From the NCBI GenBank assembly GCA_028386065.3, contig JAKUCV010003137.1, forward strand, positions 2,035 to 66,034: 64,000 bases of DNA. Reading direction: 5' to 3'. Both the position numbers and the translations under genes were made by a program. Under the pieces are notes generated by a model. That model ran no database searches and had not been told where the DNA came from. It was given only the letters and a program-made list of their open reading frames with translations. This DNA comes from Turnera subulata (Eukaryota; Streptophyta; Magnoliopsida; Malpighiales; Passifloraceae). Below, piece after piece: positions 1-10,802 of this stretch (position 1 is the first letter of the stretch; the number at the start of each line of letters is the position of its first letter).

Positions 1-500
1 GTCTCTTATTGGTAGAAACTAGATTACGACACCCAGGCATGTATGTATTCTAAGACAGCTAGCTAGTTTATTTAATTAATTTTTCGGAGGAGGTTTTCTT
101 TATTTTTTTTTCTTGTTACTCTTGGTAATTATAATCCACTAGTACTACTCGTGTATTACATGAGGCTTTTGTTGGCGTTTGTGTATATGCATCCTGTGTA
201 CTTTTTCTTAGAGCATAGTATACAATTATTATTACCTAACATTTTGATATTGTTTAAAAATATTAAGTAAAATGCACAATAACCTACAAAATCATATGCA
301 CAAAATGTATTGATCTTTTTTTTCTAATGTTTAATTTCAAGGTATGAGATTATATATTTTATTAATTCTTTTAATGATTTCAACGCTTTTTTCTTTTAAA
401 TGGGACGATACTAAAGATGATTACTACAGAGAGTATATTCAATGGGAAGGTGCTCTCTTAAGTCTAATCTCTAGTCCTTATTTTGCTTCTCGTTATATTA
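1..500 (+). repeat. 3' flank of an F-box gene lying left of the window
   Basis: No gene. The first 60 bases (tagaaactagattacgac, then ccaggcatgtatgtattc) match the DNA downstream of other type A F-box copies, for example near 42136, 24570 and, reversed, 14790-14805. Bases ~205-410 match the AT-rich flank at 7030-7200 and 24090-24260 (acacaataacctaccaaa-like, then a tract ending tttcaa-gctttttt). This implies another F-box gene just outside the window. Confidence 0.6.
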
Positions 501-2283
501 GCTACCATAATAGGAAGTTCTCTCAACTTCTAACCATGCAACCCTGCCTCCTCGGAAACCACCACTTCCATCCCATGTCGCCTGGCCTCCTCGGCGGGCG
601 TCCGACCAACAACCAAACCTTCCATTTTGATTCCCTGATGCCCCCTCTTAACCCTAACCCTTTCGGCCACCCTCAATCCCCTCCACACCATCCTGCTCAT
701 ACCAACCATGAATCCCTCCATGGAAAACCTAAAGCCCTACACTTTTCAAAATGGAGCCGTCGTTTTGTCCAAACAGCGGTGGACAATAATGAGGTAGTCA
801 GTATATACGTGGAAAACGTCCCCTTTTGCTGGCATAGGTTCGACGACGTGATGGATGTGTTGATGCCTTCAAGACTTTCCAAGTCTGGCAAACGCTTCGC
901 CTTCGTCCGTTTCAAAAAGAATGGAGATGTGCAAAAGCTGATTCAAGACATTATTTCAATGCGATCCGTTGGGGTGGAGATTGTTGCGAGTCAGGCTAGG
1001 TCTCGCCAACCCAGCGCGATGCCTGGTCATGCTACAAGAAGCAAGAACAACCCCTCTACCTCCATCTCCCTGGAAGGCTCATCTCGCACTGAGAATAGAT
1101 CCTTTGCTGAGGTCATTCGCGAAGCCTCTTCCCCGCCTTCTACATTGGTGCCCCTCAGACCTGCTACTGATTTCATTCCTAAAGGAGACGCACCTGAGTG
1201 GCTTGATTGTTGTGCCTTGGGCGTACTGAAGTCCCCTATTCCGTTTAAGTGCCTCCTAGATCTCTTCCCGTCCGAGGAATCCCCTGTCACTAGCATCATT
1301 CCTTTGGGGGGTGTTTCCTTTCTGTTCAAGTTCAAGTCTAAGGAGGAAAGGGATAAAATGGTGCTTAACCAACCCATCTGGTTTCGTCAATGCTTCGACG
1401 TATTTAAGATATGGGAGTCTGGAGACTGTGCCAAAGATAGGTTGTGCTGGTTATTGGTAAAAGGTGTCCCACCTTCTGCATGGTCCAAGAGTTTTTTTCC
1501 AGTTAGTTGTGTCAGCTGTGGGATCTATGGTGGACTGGAGTACTAAGACCTGCAGCAGGACTCGTATGGATGTCGCGGAGATTTTAGTTTTAACTAATAG
1601 TCAGAAGTTTATCAACAAGGTCTCATCTGTCAGTTTCGGCTCTACAAGTTTCATGGTAGGCATCGTTGAGTCTCAATATGACCCTTTGGATTGGTCATGG
1701 TCTTCTGTCTCGCCAAATCAGTTATGCCCAATCGTTAACGGCTCCGGCGATGCCCGGGACGTCGCCTCCTCCTGCCCCCCTTCACTCATCGATCCTGTTG
1801 CGTGCCCAACTGCGGCCAAACCACCCTGTCCAAAATCACTCCACTGCTTTTGAAGAGCCTGTCTCTGATGATCCGTTTAGCCTGCGCCCTCTCATCAAAC
1901 AATTAGATGCAAGCATAGCCACGCCCCCATCCACTCCACAATCTCCAATGACGATACCTTCTGAAAAGGTGTATTCCATGTCGGCTAATTCGCAATTCAA
2001 TAACGTGCAGCATAGCCCTTAAATCAGCCCTTTAGGACTTCCAAGGTTCAGATTGGGCCATCATGTTCTGCTAGGCAGGACTCACACTCGGGCCTGTTGG
2101 TAAGGCCTAACCCTGACATCTTCCTATCCATAGTCCCATACCCCCAACCCCACCCATTCTCCTGGTTCGTCTTTTCTGACCCCATCCCCTCACAGACCCG
2201 GCCTCACCGACCGTTCTGCCTCCTCCCAACATATCAGCAACTCCTTATCCACTGAATTCGGCTCCCTCTCTTCGCCCGTTAGT
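500..2283 (+). mobile_element. LINE (L1-like) fragment carrying only ORF1
   Basis: This is a non-LTR retrotransposon piece holding ORF1 but no ORF2. It starts inside the F-box downstream flank and ends abruptly at ~2283, where type B F-box coding sequence takes over. A normal LINE insertion keeps its 3' end and poly(A); this copy keeps the 5' part and lacks the 3' part. A deletion or recombination must therefore have joined it to the F-box gene. No target duplication is visible. The left edge is approximate. Confidence 0.75.
536..2022 (+). pseudogene. LINE ORF1 (RRM-like plus DUF4283), frameshifted
   Basis: ORF1 nucleic-acid-binding protein of an L1-like plant LINE. From the ATG at 536 there is a Pro/His-rich leader, then an RRM-like fold with IYVENVP (RNP2-like) and KRFAFVRFK (RNP1-like). 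A DUF4283 domain follows (WLDCCALGVLKS, then FDVFKIWESGDCA and VKGVPPSAW). The frame breaks after WSKSFF near 1494 and resumes in the next frame (DVAEILVLTN, VGIVESQYDP). It shifts again before 1853, and a Pro/Ser-rich tail ends at 2022. The 344-535 open stretch in front is flank, not coding. Compare the homologous ORF1 at 32424-30985 on the other strand. Not functional. Confidence 0.8.
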
Positions 2284-3125
2284 TGTCCGACACCACCTGA
2301 TGACTTCTGTCCCGGAAGGAAGTATCCTTTCCTGATCGGATCCTGCAATGGATTAGTTTGTTTGGTATATGCAAAGGATCACATAGTTGTCTGGAATCCA
2401 TTCACCAGTCTCCTTGCACCAGCACTTATAGTTTCGGATATGATTTGGCTTCCGATGATCACAAGGTCTTACTAGTTACACGTCCTATTGCGGATGGAGC
2501 TATGCTTCATATTTCTCGCTGAAAACCGGTTCCTAGAAAAAGGTTCAAAATCCTGATGATACATACCTGAAATACATTGAACCACTGCACAATGGTTTGT
2601 TCTTGAATGGAGCACTTCATTGGGAAACTTGGGGTCATGGGTCTTTGGTGGGTGAAAATATCTTCGATTTTGATTTGAGTAAGGAGAGGTTTTATCATGT
2701 CACCAGGTCGACACCGGGTATTGGTTATGGAAACTATAGCTTGGGAGTTGTTGGGGAATATCTGTGTATGTGTGTCTTTAGTTATCACCTTGGATCGTGG
2801 AAGAATGCTGTTTGGGTGATGAAGGAATAAGGCATCGTGGGTCCCTTTTGTTACATATTATTGTTCCAATGATATTGTTGATAGTTATGCAGATTATGTG
2901 TGCGACTTCTTGCCACATTCTGCTAAAGATGATGGATACATGATACTACAATATTCTGAAGGACATGTGGATGTACTAAAGTGGAATAACAATCTTGAAG
3001 AAAGTGATAGAGGTGATGAATATTTCAAGAACATCCAATTCTATACAAAATACGGGGTGGTCATTCGGTACACAGAAGCTCTAACCTCTCCCTATGCTTG
3101 CATTGAGATCGACAGAGGAGCTTGA
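2284..3125 (+). pseudogene. Type B F-box pseudogene, 5' part replaced by LINE ORF1
   Basis: C-terminal two thirds of a type B F-box/FBA protein, closest in this window to the intact gene at 47886-49118. Homology starts at 'caccacctgatgacttctg' and includes the GSCNGLVCL and VVWNPFT blocks, then ALHWETWG, a diverged KEKFYDV (SKERFYHV), GVVGEYLCMCVF and VWVMKE. The frame is lost at several points: around 2425-2590, and at 2828 where a stop follows VWVMKE. The last segment (2898-3125) is clean again and ends TEALTSPYACIEIDRGA, the normal type B C-terminus. The F-box motif itself is absent. The fused mRNA could at most begin inside the LINE. Confidence 0.85.
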
Positions 3126-3955
3126 ACATTGATCGCACAAAGAAATATATACTGCTTAAACATATTGAACACTCAAACTGTGAACTTCTCAACTTTTTGT
3201 ACCGACCTGTGGTAACATCATTGGGTTATTCTATATATGCCGAGAGCACTGGATTTAAGTCCAATTAATGTTTGGTCCAAGTTTTGCTGTTGTTTAGTTT
3301 TTTTTTTTTGCAAATTGCTTGTTATGTCTTCTACGTACATTAGAAATCAATAATGGAACCTGGGGAAGAAAATCATGTTTGTTAAAAATCTAACGCATAG
3401 GAAAAAAAGGGGAAAAGGAATAAAAATCACAAAGTCTTTAGAATAAAAATCACCATAGAATTTCTCCATCGAATAAAAACTCCAACCTGCGGGAACGAGC
3501 ACTAACAAAAAGTCTTTTTCTTCACTTAGTTTTGAAAATCTTTGAGTCTTGACAAAAAAAATCTGAAACCCATCATACCTATCTGTGGTGTTACAGGATA
3601 GTGAAGAAGATTGTGATTTGCAGGTGAAAAAATAAATTGTTGTGTTCGGTGGAAGAAGAAGCGTGAGAAAAACCAATTTTGGGAGGAGGGAAGAAGAGAC
3701 GGTAGTGTTAAAAAAAAAAAGAAAACTAAATTAGGATTTAAAATTAAAAAAATTTATATATGGTAATTTTTTAATTGAGATGGCAAGAAAGTGGGGCCAG
3801 GCTGTACAAAGTTAGCCACCGTGAGCACCGTAGAATTTCTCAACAAATAGGGCTGGTCTAACGCTTCTTGTTACAACAAAAAAAAAAAAACTACCCTACC
3901 AGCCTCCTCCCATGCAATTCGGATCGGATTGGCAGGACGTCTAAAAATAAATTTC
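3126..3955. other. Downstream flank and AT-rich DNA before the RNase chimera
   Basis: No gene seen. Bases 3126-3345 are the type B downstream flank (cttttt-gtaccgacctgtggtaac, then 'aagtccaattaatg'), also found at 4800-4980, 12500-12660 (reversed), 21543-21690 and 49119-49330. From ~3347 to 3955 the DNA matches nothing else I could find in the window. It is A-rich on the + strand and probably belongs to the upstream region of the ribonuclease gene. Confidence 0.5.
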
Positions 3956-3959
3956 CCTA

Positions 3960-4055
3960 GCTAGTATATAATATATGTGAGAGACCGAGGAGTTTTGACA
4001 CTCACTCTCCCCCTCTCCTAAATTAAATCATAGACCGAAGAGAAACTCTCCCCTA
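3960..4055 (+). promoter_or_regulatory. Putative core promoter and 5' UTR of the RNase T2-type gene
   Basis: A TATA-like stretch (tagtatataatatatg, 3962-3977) lies about 80-95 bp before the ATG pair at 4056 and 4065. A CT-rich 5' leader (ctctccccctctcc) follows. The F-box copies do not share this block, so it came with the ribonuclease part. Confidence 0.45.
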
Positions 4056-4448
4056 ATGTCTCTCATGGCTCAAACATTTTTAAATTTTTCTTTACTGATG
4101 ACTCTCGTTACTTTGATTTCCTCAGTCACCTCCATATTAGCAAAAGATTATGATTATTTCTATCTGTCGCCCCAATGGCCGCCAAGCTCTTGTGCCACTG
4201 AAGGAACAAATTGTGTACTAGAAAGAGCAAAGAATACCAACTTTACGATTCATGGCCTCTGGCCATGGAAGACTCACCATGGTCCGGTTGAATATTGTGA
4301 CGGGAAAGAGTATAGAAAGGAAATGAAAACTTTGGGTAATGGGTCTTTTGAGGGTGGAAAAATCTTCGCTTTTGAGTTGAGTAAGGAGAAGTTTTATGAT
4401 GTCGCCAAGCTTGGCTATGGATACCGTAGAATGGGAGTTGTTGGGTAA
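4056..4448 (+). CDS. Chimeric ORF: S-RNase-like T2 ribonuclease N-terminus fused to F-box C-terminal segment
   Basis: Residues 1-30 form a signal peptide (MSLMAQTFLNFSLLMTLVTL, then a small-residue stretch before KDYDYF). Residues ~31-75 are the start of a T2 ribonuclease: DYFYLSPQWPPSSC resembles conserved region C1, and FTIHGLWP is C2 with the first catalytic His. FTIHGLWP, rather than FGIHGLWP, and the lack of an SCCYP motif resemble S-RNases more than housekeeping S-like RNases. Near residue 90 (base ~4325) the reading frame passes directly into type B F-box sequence (GKIFAFELSKEKFYDVAK, GVVG). It stops where the F-box gene has GEYLC (GAA changed to TAA, 4446-4448). The second catalytic region (C3 His) and the rest of the RNase are missing, so ribonuclease activity is not expected. 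Start choice: 4056 and 4065 are both in frame. Confidence 0.8.
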   Translation: MSLMAQTFLNFSLLMTLVTLISSVTSILAKDYDYFYLSPQWPPSSCATEGTNCVLERAKNTNFTIHGLWPWKTHHGPVEYCDGKEYRKEMKTLGNGSFEGGKIFAFELSKEKFYDVAKLGYGYRRMGVVG

Positions 4449-4795
4449 TATCTGTGTATGTGTGTTGGTCGCCTTAGGGGGAAGAATGTTGTCTGGGTGA
4501 TGAAGGAATACTGCAACGAGGCATCGTGGGTCCCTTTTATTACATATTACAGTCCCTTTTGGCAATCATATTGGTGCTAGTTATGTATATTATGTGTGCG
4601 ACTTCGTGCCACAATCTGTTAGAGATGGTGGATACATGATACTACAATATTCTAAAGGAAATACTAAAGTGGAATAACAATCTTGAAGAAAGTGATGTAG
4701 GTGAAAAATATTTCAAGAAAATCCAATTATACAGAAGAAACCGGAGCTCTAACCTCTCCCTATGCTTGTACGGAGTTCGATAGAGGAAATATATC
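4325..4795 (+). pseudogene. Type B F-box C-terminal remnant downstream of the RNase fusion point
   Basis: Aligns with the final ~150 codons of the 47886-49118 gene: KIFAFEL-KEKFYDV, VVWVMKEYCNEASWVPF, YYVCDFVPQSVRDGGYM, and a diverged end (ALTSPYACTEFDRG). Lesions include the TAA at 4446, a frameshift near 4560 and small deletions around 4660 and 4735. It supplies the 3' part of the chimera above. The intergenic block after it is the standard type B downstream flank. Confidence 0.8.
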
Positions 4796-5777
4796 TTAAA
4801 CATTGAAGCCTCGAACTGTGAACTTCTTAACTTTTTGTAGCGACCTATTGTAACTTCATTTGGTTATTCTACATGTCTCAAGCACAGGATTTTAGTCCAA
4901 TTTTTAGTCCGAGCTTTTGTTTTATTTTTGTACTTTGGCAAAGTGCTTGTTATCTTTCTACGTACATTGGAAATAGTTTATGAAACCAAGCAGTAACCGA
5001 ATAAAGCTATCTCCAATACTAGGTATGAGGCGTTCTTGTATCAAAGGTTCTTAGTTAAAATTGCAGTTAGGGAATGGAGTGTATTCCACGAAGAATTTCA
5101 CCGTTAACATAAGTACCTTGTCAACATGATGAAGTAACCCTGTAATTGCAAAGGGCACCAACAGAACAGAAAACTGCAGGCACAAAGAAAATTCTCAAAT
5201 GTCCGCAGTTACATATATATTAATTGACTCATCTTTGTAGAAGGCATTAGTTGTCTAGAATATGTTTTAAATCCGCGCTAATATACATAAGCAAACAGAC
5301 TATGTATTCATCAATATAGGGAGGAGAAAATGAGATAGAATCTGTTTTGAAGGGAAGCTAACAGGGATTTTGTACCTGAATCTAAAAACTTTCAAAACAG
5401 TTCTAAAGAACTAAAAACACAAAACAGTTCCCAAGTCGATTTTTACAGGATATTTAAATATTCCATATTAGTTTTTGCTAGTTTTTATCTGTCTAGAATA
5501 ATGTTTTAAAACCAAAGCAAAATTGACTCGAGGTGGGCTCCGATCAAGAAGTTATGGCCTGCCAAATTTTTTTGATAATTTTCCTCCATAATTTTTTCCC
5601 ATTTGTTCAAAGTTTAATATAATATTGGAGATTGATAGATCATGTCCAAGGTTGAAAAAAGAAAGACGCAAAATATATTATAAGAGAAAAGTGTTTATAT
5701 GTAGTTAAGTCGGTACTGTGAGACCTGACGACGAATCCAAAACCCGACGGGAAAAGAATTGTAAATACCAAAGAATT
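4796..5777. repeat. Intergenic duplication block, + copy of an inverted pair
   Basis: No gene. The block holds the type B downstream flank (4800-4985), a middle part with 'gcaccaacagaacagaaaac' and 'gggaggagaaaatg', and the type A upstream flank (5690-5770, 'gttaagtcggtactgtgag', 'gaattgtaaatacc'). The same order recurs inverted at 12660-10741, partly at 42850-44310, and at 49119-50030. It is therefore one unit of the cluster's duplication pattern. Confidence 0.7.
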
Positions 5778-6625
5778 GTCTGGAGCAGAGTCACTCTGAG
5801 CCGGAAGTTAATAATCACTCTAAGCTGGAGATAGTTGTCTGGAATCCTTTCACCGGTTTATACAGGAAATTGCCAGATAGTATGATCACCTGGTTTGATT
5901 GGAGATGTGCTCAAGGCTTCGGGTATGATTCGGCTTCGGATGATTACAAGGTCTTTGTGGCAACACGTCTTAATAATGGAGATGGAGTTATAAGAGTTGA
6001 TATTTTCTCTCTGAAAGCAGGTTCCTGGAAAGAGGTGGAAAATCCTCCAAGAGAGTTGCAACATCTAAGTACAATGGACAGCACGGGTCTCTTCTTGAAT
6101 GGAGCACTTCATTGGGAATCCGAGAATAAGAAAGATGGTTCAAGAAAGATCATAGCTTTCGATTTGGGCAAGGAGAAGTTTTATGATGTCCCCCTGCCGC
6201 TTTCATCACCTAGTTACAAATACTATAGAATCGGAGTTGTTGGGGAATATCTCTTTGTCAGCTTTTTTCCCACTTGTCCTCAGGGTCCAGAAAATATTGT
6301 TTGGGTAATGATGGAATACTGCAATGAGGCGTCGTGGGTTCACTTGATTTCATATATTCCTGTAAAAATAAGTGATGATGCAGTCTATGTGTCCAACTCC
6401 GTACCAATTACATCTGTCAATGAAGGTGGATACATATGGCTTCGATATTTCGGGGGATTTGTTGATGTACTAGAGTGGATTGACAATAATCCTGACGGAG
6501 GAAGTGATGAAGCTGAAGAACAATATTCCAAGAAGGGACTGAACAAATTCTACCGAAACAATAACTTGATGGGCATACCATCACAGAAGCTCTAACCTCC
6601 CTCTATGCTTCCACAGGCATAGAGA
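5778..6625 (+). pseudogene. Type A F-box pseudogene lacking the F-box motif
   Basis: FBA-domain part of a type A protein. The open stretch starts in the middle of the domain (VVWNPFTGLYRKLPD, GFGYDSASDDYKVFVAT, FSLKAGSWKEVENPPREL, GLFLNGALHW, IIAFDLGKEKFYDVPLP, GVVGEYLFVSF, VWVMMEYCNEASWVHLI). The upstream flank (ending gtaaatacc) is joined directly to the GSCNGLVCLE region ('ttgtctggagcagag'), so about 140 N-terminal codons including the F-box are deleted. Near 6582 two bases are lost in the ATPYTEAL block, and the protein ends GIPSQKL instead of TSPYASTGI. Without an F-box it could not recruit SKP1. Confidence 0.85.
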
Positions 6626-8189
6626 TGTGCTCATCATGTGTTTCAGGAATTCTGTTTCTGGTTTGCCATTAATTTCCTTTGTCTGGTGACTGACCATAAT
6701 TTTTGTTTCTCCAGCTACGATCGTCTCTGATGACAGCAGCCATGAGGCGTTTGTGTAATTGACTAATTGTCTATTCCAACACAACTAGTTTACTAATTAG
6801 GAGGAGCCTGCATTACTGTGGAGGTTTCTTGTTCCTTGGATCATACTATTTGTGTTCCTTTAAGCCGGCTTTTGTTGGCATTTTCCTGTGTTTTTCGTTT
6901 TTTTTGGTTCCCCACCCGGTATCTGGAGCTTCGCCCCGACTAATCCAGATCCGACCCGGGTCGCGCACCTGGCTATGGTGGGTGATCCGGGTCCTTTAAG
7001 CCGACTTTTGTTTTTTCGTGTGTTTTTCTAGAGCATGGTGGAGTGTAACTTTTTGTTATTTTTTAAAAAATAAAAGTTAGATACACAATAACCTACCAAA
7101 TCATGCACACTAAATTTACTAATTTTTTCCCTAATTGTAAAATGCCAATTATTTTTAGTAACTTTCTTTTAACAATCTCAATGCTTTTTTTTAATAAAAC
7201 CAAGAGATTTTTTTTTAGTAGAAATAAAACAAGAGATTATATGCTTTGCAGGCATTATCATTATCTATGGGTATCGTTTGCATATAAAAAATTTATTAGG
7301 TTTAATCTAGTCTTAATTTTAAGAATTACATTAAAAAAATTGACTCAAAAACTAGTTTCGGATGAGGAGTTATGAGCCTTTGAAGTTTTCGGGAGTTTTC
7401 CCTTGGCAGAGATTTAGTACATGATTTTTTTTTTTGTTTGTTCAAAATTTTGGGAAAAGTTATTTAGAGCATTTTCAAAGATGAAACTTGAACAATGAAT
7501 TATATCAACCAAGAGTTGCTCTAGCTTAACCAAAGTGAGATAGAATTTATATAAAATTGATAAAAAATGTATAATTTGGAAACAAATCATGTGCAAGTTT
7601 TTTAATATTATATAACAAATGCGTAGAAATAATAGTTAAATTGTTAAATTTTTTAAAAATTAATTAATAAACAAGCCCGTCGAACACATGGGAAGTGAGC
7701 TAGTAAATATATAATAGGCGACCTTATTCTTCCAAATTTAGGAAGCCATGTGGCTGCTTAGATATTTAGCAAATCAATTACACTATTTCTCAAGACTTAA
7801 GTCAATGAGATTAATTGAAAAAAATTGAGAAATTTTATGGTGGGGACTCCCCAAGTTTGATTAGTTGTAGACCTGATCTTAAATTTGATTATATTAGGAA
7901 TAACTAAACCATTTAAGTATATATATTAAATGGGTAGATTTATTTCCTAAATAATATATGATAAATTAGTAAAAAAATATAAATCCATTAGAGGGGATCC
8001 ATAAAGTAAATTTGAGAAATAAATAAATTTTAAAATAGAAATAATAAATCCTGAAACATATTTTGTTATAATAAATAGAGAGTATACAACTAATCAAACT
8101 TGGGGAGTTTCCATAATAAAATTTTCCTTTAATTAACTACAAAAACTTCCTCTTGATGTTTTTTAGCGGAAGAGGGTAGAGCCTTTGGA
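6626..8189. other. Type A downstream flank followed by AT-rich DNA
   Basis: No gene supported. Bases 6626-6850 and 7020-7380 match the downstream flanks at 23800-24260 and 1-410. A short GC-richer stretch (6905-7000, 'ccgacccgggtcgcgcacc') interrupts that homology and looks like a small insertion. From 7380 on, a bit of the type A upstream-flank theme recurs ('gaggagttatgagcc'), then unplaced AT-rich sequence. Confidence 0.5.
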
Positions 8190-8219
8190 GATATTATATA
8201 TATACACACACATATATAC

Positions 8220-8268
<49 letters not shown>

Positions 8269-8281
8269 TATATATATATTA
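8190..8281. repeat. (AT)n / (AC-AT) microsatellite
   Basis: About 90 bases of nearly pure TA dinucleotide repeat with a few TACA interruptions. Probably length-variable. Confidence 0.95.
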
Positions 8282-8984
8282 AGCAATCAATTTTTTTAAA
8301 AAAAAAAGTGATAGTGCAACATATAAGCAAGGACAAAATCATTATATGTTTTTAAAAAACTATGTTACCATGGCAGGGAAAAAAAAATTTCAGTTTCTAA
8401 ATGTTTCAGTACATGAGAGGATTTTACTCAAGTGTAGGGCTTGACGTTACAACATCAACAAGCCCAACTAAAACAAGTATCCTATTGGGGTAATCGGTAG
8501 ATATTAGTGAGAATATCAAGCATTCTTTTTTCTGGTCTTCCACAGCTTTGACCCACGAGGATTGAACCCGATACCTTGTTTAAGCGCAATCAAATCGCTT
8601 ACTACTATTTGCTTACTACTTGGATCAAATCCACATCGGTTGAATATCAAGCATTCTATCTAGTTCTAGTTTGGCTGTGGGAGCTTCCCTCAGATTTTTT
8701 TTCAAAGAGAAAGGAACAACTATCCAAGGCTAGTCCATTTTGAAACTAAAACAAATCCAGCATGACAATAATTATGAGAACAGAAAGGTGCTATGCCCTC
8801 AAGACTTGAACTTATGATGATAAGATTAGTTAAACTGGAATATAGTTCCACTCGAGGATCTACACCAATGTTATCAGAATCGGATCGGACCGGCCGGTTC
8901 AACTAGTTGGACCATAATTCGGGCATTATATTAGGTTTTTAAGGTAATTGAACTGGACAAGACATTGACCTCGGAAATGTTAAT
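8282..8984. other. AT-rich intergenic DNA with possible repeat borders
   Basis: No gene. It includes a GC-rich palindrome-like patch at ~8878-8900 (cggatcggaccggccggttc). Such patches often mark the ends of degenerate plant transposons, but I could not find a matching partner end. Confidence 0.35.
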
Positions 8985-10130
8985 ATTATAAAATATGCTT
9001 TTTAGGATATAATGAATATAATCAAATATCATTATATGATAATGATTAATATAAATTCTTAAAAAATTAATAGAATTATCCTCTTTACTAAATATATAAT
9101 TAATGCTATAAATTATATAATTTAGAATATCATGAACATCAATAAATATTGTTATAAAAAATTTAATTTATGGATTAATATACAAAAAGTTATTTTTTAC
9201 AATTCCTATCACTCTAGAATACATGAAAAATAATTAGCGAATAATAGAAATCGAAAAACAACTATTGCGAAAACCTAATTATGAAAAGGAACTTGAATAC
9301 TTAGAAAAAAATTAAAAGTTTTCTCTAATAACTCTCTTATAGTATAGAAGTGAGCGAATTGATAGATTTAATTTTTTATTAAATATATAATTTAATGTTT
9401 AAAATTATATGATTTAGAATATTATGAACATCAACAAATATCGTTAACAAAGTGCTTGGAAACTTTCTATACAAAAATTATTTGAACAATTCTTATCCCT
9501 CTAGATTATACGAGGAATAGTTAGCAAATAACAATAATTCAAAAAAAATAAATTTAAAAATATAACTGTAAGAAAGAATTTGGTTGCTTAGAAAAAAATT
9601 ACAAGTCTATTGTAACAACTTTCTTAAAGTATAAAAGTCAGAAAATTAATAAAATTACCTTTTTGCATTAAATATATAATTTAATATTATAAATTATATA
9701 ATTTGGAATATCATGAACATCAACAAATATCGTTAATAAACGTTTAATTTAAGGATTTCTATAAAAAATTATTATGAACAATCCCTATTCCTATAGATTA
9801 TACGAAGAATAATTAGCAAATAATAGCATTCGAAAAATAATTACTACAAAAACATAACAAAGAAAAAAATAAGATACTTAGCAAAAGTTACAAGCCTGCT
9901 ATAACAAATTTCTTGTAGTATAAAAGTTAGAAAATTAATAGAATTACTTTATTTGTTAAATACATAATTTAATATTCTAAATTATATAATTTAGAATATT
10001 ATGAACATCAATAATTATCGTTATGTGATAATGATTAATATAAACCCTTAAAAATATACTAAAATTACTTTTTTATTAAATATATAATTTAATATTATTT
10101 TGAAGTTTAATAATTCAAATAAATGAAAAG
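8985..10130. repeat. AT-rich tandem array, unit about 290 bp
   Basis: The phrase 'aatatataattaatg...ataatttagaatatcatgaac' recurs at 9091, 9382, 9671 and 9959. The spacing is 291, 289 and 288 bp, and each copy is followed by 'atcaa-aaatatcgtta'. A truncated copy starts near 10078, and a partial one (atatcattatatgataatg) precedes at ~9020. That makes roughly four diverged copies, >80% A+T, with no coding potential. Confidence 0.8.
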
Positions 10131-10792
10131 TAATTTATATCAAATTTTTATAAAATATTTTGAAGTTTAACCATTCAAATGAATGAAATAACCTTTAATT
10201 TAAATAAAAATTATATAAAAAATCAATTCACATATAACGACGAATAATATCCTTTTTCATATTTCAAAATCAGTAGACAATATGATATATAGTATACATA
10301 TCTGGAAGATTTTAGCTAAAATAAAAAAAAATACATGAATTGTTATGTAAAATTAAAAAAATGAATAAATAATTTGTAAATAGAAAAATCACTATTATTT
10401 CTCCTTACACTTTTTTCATAAATTAATTTAATTTGTTATCCTTTTTTATAATTTGAAAAATATATTTGTATTAATAATGATAAATTTTAGGATGTACTCA
10501 TTGTAATACATTACGATATCATTTTCGAAATATATTAAAAAAGATAATTTAATTTTATGATTTTTACATAAATAATTTATTTATTAGTTTTTATTTTAAT
10601 TATTATTATTATTAAAAAATAATTATATAAATGCAGAAAAACTAATATTCTAAAAAGTGTACCCAGGATGCCTCATTCACCACCCAAACACTATTTTTTT
10701 GGAAGCTGATCAACAGTTCCCAAAAAAAAGGAAAGGAATTTGCATATATTATATTTAGGATTATTTTGCGAGACGCTTCATTGGTATTTACA
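10131..10792. other. AT-rich DNA; right end is inverted F-box upstream flank
   Basis: No gene. Only the right end (~10735-10792, read on the - strand) is recognisable: 'gtaaataccaatgaagcg' and 'atatatgcaaatt', the upstream flank that normally runs into an F-box ATG. Here it breaks off after 'atgcaaattcc' and runs into a segment (~10690-10740, - strand 'gggaactgttgatcagc') also found at 24740 and 57850. Confidence 0.5.
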
Positions 10793-10802
10793 ATTCTTTT
10801 CG

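Noticed and set aside
344..535. Open frame upstream of LINE ORF1 with a hydrophobic start
   Set aside because: It lies in the AT-rich F-box downstream flank (homologous to 24200-24280) and has no protein homology; the ORF1 start is better placed at 536.
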